Source: Euryarchaeota archaeon UBA54
GTDB lineage: Archaea; Thermoplasmatota; Poseidoniia; Poseidoniales; Thalassarchaeaceae
Length of the DNA: 14,362 nucleotides
Direction of reading: 5' to 3'
Assembly (NCBI GenBank): GCA_002495735.1
Contig: DAGM01000013.1
Span: 16,606 to 30,967 of the forward strand
Positions within the stretch are counted from its first letter, which is position 1. Every line of letters starts with the position of its first letter. Below are positions 6,430 through 13,531 of this stretch, piece by piece. The notes under the pieces were generated by a model. It was not told where the DNA came from, searched no databases, and saw only the letters and a program-made list of their open reading frames with translations. Made by a program: the position numbers and the translations under genes.

Positions 6430-7515
6430 ATGGTCAAGCGAGTTGTGCTAGCTAGGGGTGCCGCCCTCCCGTCGAGTACCGGTCTGGGCCGCGCTCACCA
6501 TGCCGTCGAGTCACTGCTCCAGCACGCAATGGTCCCGGGATGGTCTAAGGTGACCACTCTTGAGCACCAGATTCTGAGTTTCGCACCAAATCGCCTTCTT
6601 ACTAGGTGGCGCAAGCACCCTGCTTTCATCTCATCCTCCGTGGCGAGCTCGGAAGCCGACCTCCTGCACATAACCGATCAAGAGCAAGCCCACCTTGTCC
6701 CCGAGGCCTGTGCCATACCCGTAGTGGTGACCGTTCACGATATGTTTCACCTTGAGCCACGCCAGATCAAAGCCGGCGACATCAGAGTCCCCGTTGGTGA
6801 CCAAAGGCCCGGTGTGTTCCGCCGTCGCGATCTCAAGCGATTGAAGCAGGGACTGGCGAGGGCAGACCTGCTAATCTGCGTCTCGGAGATGACTAGGAGG
6901 GATGTGGAGCGAATGTTCCCGGGTAAGCCAACCGCGCTCGTTCGACACCAGATCGACCTTGACTACTGGGACCCGGAGGGCAATCCACGCTCCCGCGAAC
7001 TCATTGCCGAGCACGACGACGACACGAAGTGCCTACTGATTACCGTCGGCAGCGATGAGCCTCGCAAGCGTCTCGGCTTCGTTCGAGAGGTAATGACCAG
7101 TCTTCCCGAAGAGGTAGCCAGTGACATCCACATGCTCCACATCGGAAGCGAAGTCGAGTTGGATGACGAGCAACTTGTGGCCGCCTTCCAGCATGCCGAG
7201 GCCTTACTGTTCCCGAGCATTTCAGAGGGCTTTGGCTACCCACCTGCAGAAGCGATGGCCGCCGGATGCCCTGTCATCGCAGCCAATCTCCCTGCGCATA
7301 ACGAGGTGATTCCGGGGCGATGCCTTCTGCCGGCGACCGATGTCATGGCATGGGTAGACAAGGTTGTGAGCGTGCACGCGGCTTGGAAGCGAGCAGGTGG
7401 AGTTCCTAGAAATTCAGATGACTCTCTAGTTGATCATGTAAGGGATGCTTTGAGTGCTGAGGCGCAAGGACAAGCCATGGCTGAAGCTTACTATGATGCA
7501 ACCCAAGGTGGTTGA
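6430..7515 (+). CDS. GT4-type glycosyltransferase (second, divergent)
   Basis: The protein has 361 residues from the ATG at 6430. An earlier in-frame ATG at 6358 would overlap the divergent gene and add a Pro/Arg-rich segment unlike a GT start, while M-V-K-R-V-V-L at 6430 enters the first Rossmann strand directly. Seen: T101-V-H-D-M (the HD-x step common in GT4 N-domains), C150-V-S-E-M-T-R after the linker helix, V-G-S-D-E-P-R-K-R (206-214, donor phosphate contacts, equivalent to the usual E-P-R-K-N), and E266-G-F-G-Y-P-P-A-E274, the E-x7-E motif, followed by G-C-P-V-I-A-A-N-L-P. The enzyme is likely active and cytoplasmic. Donor and acceptor are unknown. The stop is followed within 40 bp by the promoter of the ABC operon, so it may be a single-gene unit sharing a bidirectional promoter with the upstream glycosyltransferase. 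Confidence 0.9.
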   Translation: MVKRVVLARGAALPSSTGLGRAHHAVESLLQHAMVPGWSKVTTLEHQILSFAPNRLLTRWRKHPAFISSSVASSEADLLHITDQEQAHLVPEACAIPVVVTVHDMFHLEPRQIKAGDIRVPVGDQRPGVFRRRDLKRLKQGLARADLLICVSEMTRRDVERMFPGKPTALVRHQIDLDYWDPEGNPRSRELIAEHDDDTKCLLITVGSDEPRKRLGFVREVMTSLPEEVASDIHMLHIGSEVELDDEQLVAAFQHAEALLFPSISEGFGYPPAEAMAAGCPVIAANLPAHNEVIPGRCLLPATDVMAWVDKVVSVHAAWKRAGGVPRNSDDSLVDHVRDALSAEAQGQAMAEAYYDATQGG

Positions 7516-7525
7516 CAACAACTGC

Positions 7526-7531
7526 TTATAT
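7526..7531 (+). promoter_or_regulatory. TATA box of the ABC transporter operon
   Basis: TTATAT in an AT-rich patch (about 7517-7540) just after the glycosyltransferase stop. Its centre lies 25.5 bp before the GTG at 7554, the standard archaeal TATA-to-start distance if the transcript is leaderless. It therefore both predicts a promoter and selects the start codon of the first ATPase gene. Confidence 0.5.
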
Positions 7532-7553
7532 GCTATTTTCAGCCCGTAGGGCT

Positions 7554-8264
7554 GTGCTTCGCGTCGCAGACTTGCACAAAGGCTTCGGCTCTGGAAGACG
7601 TAGACTAGAGGTTCTAAAGGGAATCAATCTCGGAATCGAGCCCGGGGAACTGGTGGCTCTCATGGGCCCCTCTGGGTGTGGAAAATCTACACTGCTCAAC
7701 ATTATTGGAGGACTATTGGGTGCCGACTCTGGCTCAATCTCACTGGATCAGTTCAACTACGGCACGAAAAGCCCCAGCCGTGTGGTGGATGTCCGAAGGA
7801 AAGGAGTTGGCTGGATATTCCAAGATTTTCACCTAATTGACAGACTAAACGCATTGGACAACGTCGTTTTTGCATTGGAGCTTTCTGGAGTCCCCTCTGC
7901 ACAAGCGGAGAAGCAGGCTAGAGATGCTCTCGAGAGGGTCGGCCTAGCGGATCGTATGGAATTCATCCCGGACCAGCTGTCTGGTGGCCAGAGACAGAGA
8001 GTCGCTATTGCTAGGGCAATCGCAGGTTCCCGGCCACTTCTGCTCGCAGATGAGCCCACAGGAAATCTCGATGTTAAGAGTGGCCAGGAGATTATCGACC
8101 TGTTCAAGCAACTTTGCGAAGAGGACGGAATATCAGTCCTGATGGTTACTCACGACCCCACGTTGGCATCGATGGCCGATAGGATGCTGTTGCTCCGGGA
8201 TGGTGTTACGGCAGCATCCGACATCCGATCAGCGTGGGGAGAATATTCGGGGGTCGGTGAATGA
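7554..8264 (+). CDS. ABC transporter ATP-binding protein, MacB/LolD class
   Basis: The protein has 236 residues from the GTG at 7554, chosen because it reads M-L-R-V-A-D-L-H-K, the usual opening of this family, and because a TATA box sits about 26 bp upstream. An in-frame ATG at 7530 (8 residues longer, inside the TATA box) and a TTG at 7512 are less likely. Motifs are complete: Walker A G38-P-S-G-C-G-K-S45, Q90 of the Q-loop (I-F-Q-D-F-H-L-I), signature L142-S-G-G-Q146, Walker B L-L-L-A-D166-E167, and H200 of the switch loop. Family knowledge places it as the motor for an FtsX-type permease that works on lipids, lipoproteins or peptides at the membrane rather than by small-molecule channelling. 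It overlaps the permease gene by ATGA, indicating translational coupling. Confidence 0.9.
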   Translation: MLRVADLHKGFGSGRRRLEVLKGINLGIEPGELVALMGPSGCGKSTLLNIIGGLLGADSGSISLDQFNYGTKSPSRVVDVRRKGVGWIFQDFHLIDRLNALDNVVFALELSGVPSAQAEKQARDALERVGLADRMEFIPDQLSGGQRQRVAIARAIAGSRPLLLADEPTGNLDVKSGQEIIDLFKQLCEEDGISVLMVTHDPTLASMADRMLLLRDGVTAASDIRSAWGEYSGVGE

Positions 8265-11200
8265 AGAATCGATTGATATCTCTACCAGACAATCTGGTGA
8301 TGGCCGCAAAAAGCTCTTGGCGCAGTAGGGAGAGGGTACTGGCCGTCTTCGCTGGCGTCTTTCTAGCATCCTTGGTTATCTCAACGGTTCTCGCTTACGG
8401 AGTCGGCCTGTCACAAGCATTCCTGCAGTACTCCCTACAGGAGGAGATTTTTGACGCTAAGCTAGACTTCGCAAACGATCCAGGAAATGACGTCGATGGA
8501 CGCACTAACGACTCCTTGCTCTGGGAATCAATGTGCGATGAGTTCGTAGAGATGGAGGAATTCTCGGATTGCGGCTTAGTCTATGGACGTCAAGGAGTTA
8601 GGGTAGACGGTTTCTTCGATGAGGACTTCTTCATCGCTCAGCCACTCAATGTAATTGCAGCCATGGGACCGACGGGTGATTGGGCAAATGTCAGTTGGGA
8701 CTATCCAGAGGCATACGAGTCGGGGCCACCGATAAATGATGACAGGACACTCCGATTCTATGGTGATGGCATTTGGGACGGAGAACTGGGAGAAAGGCAT
8801 TCTACGAGAGGTCAGGATTCGCGAATTATCTACGGTAGTTGGCCTACCAGCGCTGAAGACGCTGCTGCAAACAGATCAATTGTGCTGCCTTCAAAGGTAG
8901 CTAGCAATGCTGGAGTTGGAGTCAACGATACAATTTCATCTCTTACTTTCACCTATGTCACTGGCTACCTTGGGTATCAGAACATCAATGAGGATTTCGA
9001 GGACTGCCAAGGAGAGGAGGATTTCAACACTGAGTCGGGATATAAGTACTGCAGAGTGAATATGACCGTCTACAATCTTACAGTTGCAGCTGTGTATCAA
9101 GAAGGAGGTGCTGGAAACCCAACTCTGCTGTTCAATCCGGTGATAGTTTCCGACGCGGTTCTGAGTGATGAGCAGAAACTTATCCTGATGGACAATGATC
9201 ACGGGTACCTTGGACTGGCAGTTGATAGGAACCAACTACCCACCACATCTACTGCAGATGCCACCAAGTGGCTTGATGTACTCAAAGAGGAAGTCGAAGC
9301 AGGCAACTACACCAGCGCGGGAATCCTTGTTGAATACAACGACCTAATATCCGGAACCATCACCTTCCTCAATATTTTCCTAGGAATCATCCAGGTATTC
9401 GACTACATACTGATGATACCGATAGTGATACTATCCTTCTCCGTTCTAATCTATGGACTTGTCCTATCGCTTGAGCAGCGTAAGAGAGAAATCTCCATCC
9501 ACCGTGTCATTGGAGGAACCGAGGGAACACTCACCGGGATGATAATGCTCGAATTGGCTGTAACCAGTCTGTTTGCTTGGTTTGCCGGGTACACATTGGC
9601 CTTGCTGTCTGTGCCCCTAGTACTCGACGCAGTGGGCTTCATGTCATTCAGGTCTGGAGGAATTGATATCAATCCAACTCTGAGCTTCTGGCAGACCCTG
9701 TTCATCGTTTTACTAACCGTTGGAGTCTCACTGTTATTTGGTAAATCGAGAACTAGGGACTTCCTCAGAATAGAGATTGATGAGGGTGTGAGAAAAGTTT
9801 CAGAGAAGCGGGAGCCAAGGACATGGCTTCATATGATTGTATTCGGAATCGGTCTGCTGGCATATCTAGAAAGTTGGATTCAGTCCAATGGAGGGTGGGG
9901 TTCTTTCGGTTCTGATGGTATCATATCCAACTTCATACTAAACGCATTACTCCTACTGCTCGGCCCATTCTTCTTGTGGATCGGTGGCGCCCTAGTACTG
10001 GGTAGAATTGGTGCTGCCGGGCCAAATATTCTGACCATGCTCCTGTCATGGTCTCCAGCGGTCTCTGACATCAGGAGAGGACTCCGAGGATCCGGCTCTT
10101 CTGAATCAGTAAACCGCTTAGCTGTGATTATGCTACTCACCCTGTCAATCGTCACTTTAGCCGCCGTTCAGGGCTATACTGGAACTATCGTAGATCAGCG
10201 GACTACTTCTGCTCAGACTGGTGCTGACATGCAGGTCCAATTCGACTCTCCAGTCACAGAGGAACAGGCCAGAGCTGAGGTTATGTTGGCTATTCAGGGA
10301 GTCGGTGATAGCGACATAACCGACATTGACGCCATGACTTCGGTGGGTGACATTTTCACAAATAAGAAGGGAGAAGGTTCACTGATACGTACCTGGGTGC
10401 TTTTCGAGGGGCACGAAGACACGCTGATATGGGACACGCAGACAGTACCTCAAGATGACATAGACAATGCAGTGAATGCTTGGAAGAACGGCGGATTCTC
10501 AGCCGGGAGCCAAGCTAGGTCCCAGCTAGATCTCTCATCTGGCGATTCCGGCGGGTTGAACCCGTCTGAGACTGAGGTTAATCCCGGACTAGCAATCACG
10601 ATTGAGTATACAGAATACAGTTACAGCTTCGGTCCCGACGGTCTCGTCGTAACATCCACTGTCACCGAGGCAGACATCTCTTACATTGGGGGTCATCAAT
10701 GGGTTCCCGGACTTCCATCCTCTGAAGCAGATCAGGCCATAGTGGTTAGCGAGTCAACATACAGGGCACTCGTCGGAGATACCGTTGCAGATTCCTACGC
10801 CTCCAACAGGTGGTTCTTCGAGTTGTGCGATCAGACTAACGAGGACTGTGCAGATGCCCTAAGAGCACTCAGCGCCGAGGTAGTCAATGGAAACGGTGTG
10901 AGTGCGGCTTCTGACTGGTCCACTGCTCATCGGGAAAACGAACGAAATGGAGGACTAATCTTCGGTACACCGGGCCTTCTGAGTCTGCAATTCATTGTGG
11001 CTTCGCTAGCATCCGTCGCTTCCGCCTTCGTCTTCCTATCCCTAGTCCTGACTCAGCGAAAGAGGGAGTTGGCCATCCTGCAGGCCATTGGAGCCAGCCC
11101 CAATCAAGTCATGCGACTAGTTCTGTTCGAGATTCTCTCAATACTCACCGTTAGCATGGCTCTTGGAGTGATACTTGGACTCGCTATTGCAGAGGCCTTC

Positions 11201-11401
11201 AACGGCTTCTTCGGAATATTCGGCTATATCTTCCAGATATTCTTGGGTCAAAGCGCCCCGATAGCAAGAGAATTGGTATGGCCCTGGCTAGATTTGGCTC
11301 TGGTCAATGTTTCAGTTCTAATCGCTGTCATGATAGCGTTGCTATACACAACTAGAAGAGCCCTGCAAGCCGATTTGGCCGTGGTACTGAAGGGAGAGTG
11401 A
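8261..11401 (+). CDS. ABC transporter permease with two FtsX domains and two large extracytoplasmic domains
   Basis: The protein has 1046 residues. About ten membrane helices are visible: one at 26-50, three at 370-400, 425-452 and 476-494 forming the first FtsX domain, then 520-538, 555-584 and 618-640, and three at 909-935, 953-979 and 1010-1032 forming the second FtsX domain. Both FtsX domains carry the cytoplasmic coupling signature after their first helix (Q-R-K-R-E-I-S-I-H-R and Q-R-K-R-E-L-A-I-L-Q). The loops at about 51-365 and 641-908 are large, hydrophilic and outside; they contain Cys residues (two near residues 91-105, two near 250-265, two near 860-868) that could form disulfides. 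This is a fused version of the usual two-permease MacB/LolCE arrangement. Substrate is unknown. It is translationally coupled to the upstream ATPase gene and followed after 4 bp by a second ATPase gene. Ile ATA and other A/T-ending codons look commoner here than in the glycosyltransferases; this was judged by eye. Confidence 0.9.
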   Translation: MKNRLISLPDNLVMAAKSSWRSRERVLAVFAGVFLASLVISTVLAYGVGLSQAFLQYSLQEEIFDAKLDFANDPGNDVDGRTNDSLLWESMCDEFVEMEEFSDCGLVYGRQGVRVDGFFDEDFFIAQPLNVIAAMGPTGDWANVSWDYPEAYESGPPINDDRTLRFYGDGIWDGELGERHSTRGQDSRIIYGSWPTSAEDAAANRSIVLPSKVASNAGVGVNDTISSLTFTYVTGYLGYQNINEDFEDCQGEEDFNTESGYKYCRVNMTVYNLTVAAVYQEGGAGNPTLLFNPVIVSDAVLSDEQKLILMDNDHGYLGLAVDRNQLPTTSTADATKWLDVLKEEVEAGNYTSAGILVEYNDLISGTITFLNIFLGIIQVFDYILMIPIVILSFSVLIYGLVLSLEQRKREISIHRVIGGTEGTLTGMIMLELAVTSLFAWFAGYTLALLSVPLVLDAVGFMSFRSGGIDINPTLSFWQTLFIVLLTVGVSLLFGKSRTRDFLRIEIDEGVRKVSEKREPRTWLHMIVFGIGLLAYLESWIQSNGGWGSFGSDGIISNFILNALLLLLGPFFLWIGGALVLGRIGAAGPNILTMLLSWSPAVSDIRRGLRGSGSSESVNRLAVIMLLTLSIVTLAAVQGYTGTIVDQRTTSAQTGADMQVQFDSPVTEEQARAEVMLAIQGVGDSDITDIDAMTSVGDIFTNKKGEGSLIRTWVLFEGHEDTLIWDTQTVPQDDIDNAVNAWKNGGFSAGSQARSQLDLSSGDSGGLNPSETEVNPGLAITIEYTEYSYSFGPDGLVVTSTVTEADISYIGGHQWVPGLPSSEADQAIVVSESTYRALVGDTVADSYASNRWFFELCDQTNEDCADALRALSAEVVNGNGVSAASDWSTAHRENERNGGLIFGTPGLLSLQFIVASLASVASAFVFLSLVLTQRKRELAILQAIGASPNQVMRLVLFEILSILTVSMALGVILGLAIAEAFNGFFGIFGYIFQIFLGQSAPIARELVWPWLDLALVNVSVLIAVMIALLYTTRRALQADLAVVLKGE

Positions 11402-11405
11402 GAAA

Positions 11406-12395
11406 ATGGAAGAAAGAGTTGAGATTCTGAAGGCAGACGGACTCTACCATGTCTACGATTCGAAGGCCGAAGACGGAAATGTAGTCGCCCTCCGCGGTCT
11501 CCACGTCACCGTCTATGAGGGAGAGGCCGTGGCAGTAATCGGTCCCTCTGGATCAGGCAAATCCACCCTACTCAAGTGCCTAGGGGGTCTGATGAAGCCT
11601 TCAGCCGGCGGAGTAGAGTTGGCAGGTAGTAGAATGACCAGACTGACTGGGACAGAACTCGTGAATTTGCGACAGAAAACGGTCTCTTTTATCTTCCAAG
11701 ACTCTAACCTTCTACCACATATGAACGCCCTAGATAACGTGGCCCAGCCTCTTCGACACCAAGGCGTCTTACCAGTCACTGCAAGGGCCAAGGCGCAGGC
11801 ACTCCTAGACCGCCTTGGAATGGGAGATAGATCCCGAGGCATGCCTGAGGAGCTCTCAGGAGGTGAGCAACAAAGGGTTGCGATAGCCCGTGCTCTCATT
11901 ACGAATCCCAAGTTGATTCTGGCTGACGAGCCTACTGGAGCTCTCGACCCAATAACTAGCAGGGAGGTGTTGGAGATATTCGAAAACCTGCACAAGGAGG
12001 AGGACGTCGCCTTCTTCCTAGTCACCCACAACAGAGAGGTCGCCGCCTTTTGCGAACGCTCGCTTGAACTCAGGGATGGACGCTTTGTCGCTCAGCACGG
12101 GACCGATGTGAACATCGCTGACCTATCAGGTAGCCGCGAACTCATCATAGATGATACAGGTACAGTCACTTTGCCTCCGGACGTGCTGACGAAGATAGGA
12201 GGGCCCGGACGATTCGAACTTCCTGATATCGCGCGTGATTCACTCAATTTAGAGCGAATCGACTCCGAGCGCTTGGATGTCGAAGGAAAGACGAAATTAA
12301 CGCTGGCAGAAATTTGTCCAGCATGCTTCCATATTTACAGCGACAGCGAGGAGCAGCGTTGTCCCGAATGTGGTTCAAGTAGGCCGATGGTTTAG
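11406..12395 (+). CDS. ABC transporter ATP-binding protein with C-terminal AbrB-like segment and zinc ribbon
   Basis: The protein has 329 residues, about 95 longer than a normal ATPase of this class. The ATPase core is complete: Walker A G46-P-S-G-S-G-K-S53, Q98 of the Q-loop (I-F-Q-D-S-N-L-L), signature L150-S-G-G-E154, Walker B L-I-L-A-D174-E175, and H208. Beyond residue 235 comes an extension. Residues 243-271 (S-R-E-L-I-I-D-D-T-G-T-V-T-L-P then K-I-G-G) look like an AbrB-type swapped hairpin, and residues 304-322 hold C-P-A-C and C-P-E-C twelve residues apart, a zinc ribbon. The extension could be a regulatory or dimerisation platform; that is inference. The gene starts 4 bp after the permease stop, so it is the second motor of the same transporter. 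Its TAG overlaps the convergent taw1 stop by four bases. Confidence 0.9.
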   Translation: MEERVEILKADGLYHVYDSKAEDGNVVALRGLHVTVYEGEAVAVIGPSGSGKSTLLKCLGGLMKPSAGGVELAGSRMTRLTGTELVNLRQKTVSFIFQDSNLLPHMNALDNVAQPLRHQGVLPVTARAKAQALLDRLGMGDRSRGMPEELSGGEQQRVAIARALITNPKLILADEPTGALDPITSREVLEIFENLHKEEDVAFFLVTHNREVAAFCERSLELRDGRFVAQHGTDVNIADLSGSRELIIDDTGTVTLPPDVLTKIGGPGRFELPDIARDSLNLERIDSERLDVEGKTKLTLAEICPACFHIYSDSEEQRCPECGSSRPMV

Positions 12396-13408
12396 GCCTG
12401 AGGCAACATATACCGCTGTGGCTTGGCGATTCCGAGGTCCTTGGGTAGTTCTCGCACCTTCTCCGGTAGGGTAATCGGGACCATCTCCTTGCCAATCAGA
12501 GCAACGCGACTCTCTTTGCGGTCTGAGAGCACCTCGCGACCCACAAGAGGAGCTAGTCGGTTGGAGAAGTCGAGAATATCCTGGTGATACGGCATGTTCT
12601 CGATGGTCAGGTTGTTGCGGCTGTTGCCGACATACACGTACCCCTTTGCCTCGATGAAGTCCGGGTCGGCGATGTTGTCGAGGCGCGCATAATCCTCGTG
12701 GTGACTTAGCGATTCGCCCTTGATGAGCGTATGGCGGCACACCGTGCGAGTGTCGAGGCTGGGCAGCAGTTCGAGGGTCTGCTCAAGTTTGTGGAATGCT
12801 GCTTGGTCGAACTTGGGCTTGCACAGCCGGTCAAAAATTTCCTTGTTAGGGGCATCCACGCTGACGTAAAGTTGAGTGGGCAGTGGATCGAGCTTCTCGA
12901 TGACCTTGGGCAGGCTGCCGTTGGTCACGAGGAAGGTGGAGACTCCGTGTTGGTGGCAGATGTCGAGGAATTCACCTAGGCGAGAGTAGAGAGTGGGCTC
13001 GCCATTCAATGAGATGGCGACGTGCTTCGGATTCTGCGCCTCTCGAAACTTCTCCGGGTCAGCCTTCGGGTTGCCGCCGAATCCAGTGATGAGGCGGCGG
13101 TGGCCGCGGACCGACTCTAGGAACAGCTCGTACGGGTCGTCGTCAATCTTGTGCAGTGTGTCTGAGTGTGGCTCCCTCCAACAGTATGTGCAGGCGAGGT
13201 TGCAGGTATCCACATTGGGTGCCATCTGCATGCAGCCATGACTCTCGATGCCGTAGAAGGTGCCCTTGTAGCAAGAACGGTCGGCGATCAGGCTCTGCTT
13301 GGTCCAGTGGCAGACCTTGACGCCACCGTGCTCACCGACGAGCTGGTACTTCTGCTTAGACAGACGCGCGGCTATCTTCGGTTCGATGCGCGTAATGGGG
13401 CTCTGCAT
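12392..13408 (-). CDS. taw1: S-adenosyl-L-methionine-dependent tRNA 4-demethylwyosine synthase (TYW1/Taw1)
   Basis: The protein has 338 residues, standard for archaeal Taw1, without the flavodoxin domain of the eukaryotic enzyme. It makes the tricyclic 4-demethylwyosine base from N1-methylguanosine-37 of tRNA-Phe using pyruvate and a radical-SAM mechanism. C69-N-L-A-C73-T-Y-C76 is the radical SAM C-x3-C-x2-C motif. C33, C46 and C59, spaced 13 and 13, match the second iron-sulfur cluster ligands described for Pyrococcus Taw1 (C26, C39, C52), with the same +7 offset as the SAM cysteines. Other family landmarks include C-Y-K-G-T-F-Y-G-I (46-54), S-L-N-G-E-P-T-L (133-140) and Y-V-S-V-D-A-P (181-187). 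The start at 13408 has a strong Shine-Dalgarno sequence, unlike the leaderless-looking neighbours. The gene is divergent from a peptidase gene, with no evident functional link. Confidence 0.96.
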   Translation of the reverse strand: MQSPITRIEPKIAARLSKQKYQLVGEHGGVKVCHWTKQSLIADRSCYKGTFYGIESHGCMQMAPNVDTCNLACTYCWREPHSDTLHKIDDDPYELFLESVRGHRRLITGFGGNPKADPEKFREAQNPKHVAISLNGEPTLYSRLGEFLDICHQHGVSTFLVTNGSLPKVIEKLDPLPTQLYVSVDAPNKEIFDRLCKPKFDQAAFHKLEQTLELLPSLDTRTVCRHTLIKGESLSHHEDYARLDNIADPDFIEAKGYVYVGNSRNNLTIENMPYHQDILDFSNRLAPLVGREVLSDRKESRVALIGKEMVPITLPEKVRELPKDLGIAKPQRYMLPQA

Positions 13409-13412
13409 GCAC

Positions 13413-13420
13413 TCACCTCC
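13413..13420 (-). promoter_or_regulatory. Shine-Dalgarno sequence of taw1
   Basis: Read on the minus strand this is GGAGGTGA, ending 4 bases before the ATG at 13408. It fixes the start and implies a transcript with a 5' leader. Confidence 0.6.
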
Positions 13421-13503
13421 GACTCCGCATCCCTTAGAGGGGCCGTGTCAGAGATACCTGCGTAGGGTCGTCCGGTCTTGAAACTGCCCTGTTCGGCTGA
13501 ACT

Positions 13504-13509
13504 GATATA
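13504..13509 (+). promoter_or_regulatory. TATA box of the M28 peptidase gene
   Basis: GATATA in the 123-bp gap between taw1 and the peptidase gene (13409-13531). Its centre is 25.5 bp before the ATG at 13532, and no Shine-Dalgarno sequence precedes that ATG, so a leaderless transcript is likely. The rest of the gap shows no gene. The element reads TATATC on the minus strand and could also serve taw1 with a leader of about 70 bases. Confidence 0.5.
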
Positions 13510-13531
13510 CAGCCAACACCAATCCGAATCG

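Noticed and set aside
12375..12740. Open minus-strand frame overlapping the 3' half of taw1
   Set aside because: It is out of frame with a clearly recognised enzyme gene and gives an Arg/Pro/Gln-rich product with no domain.
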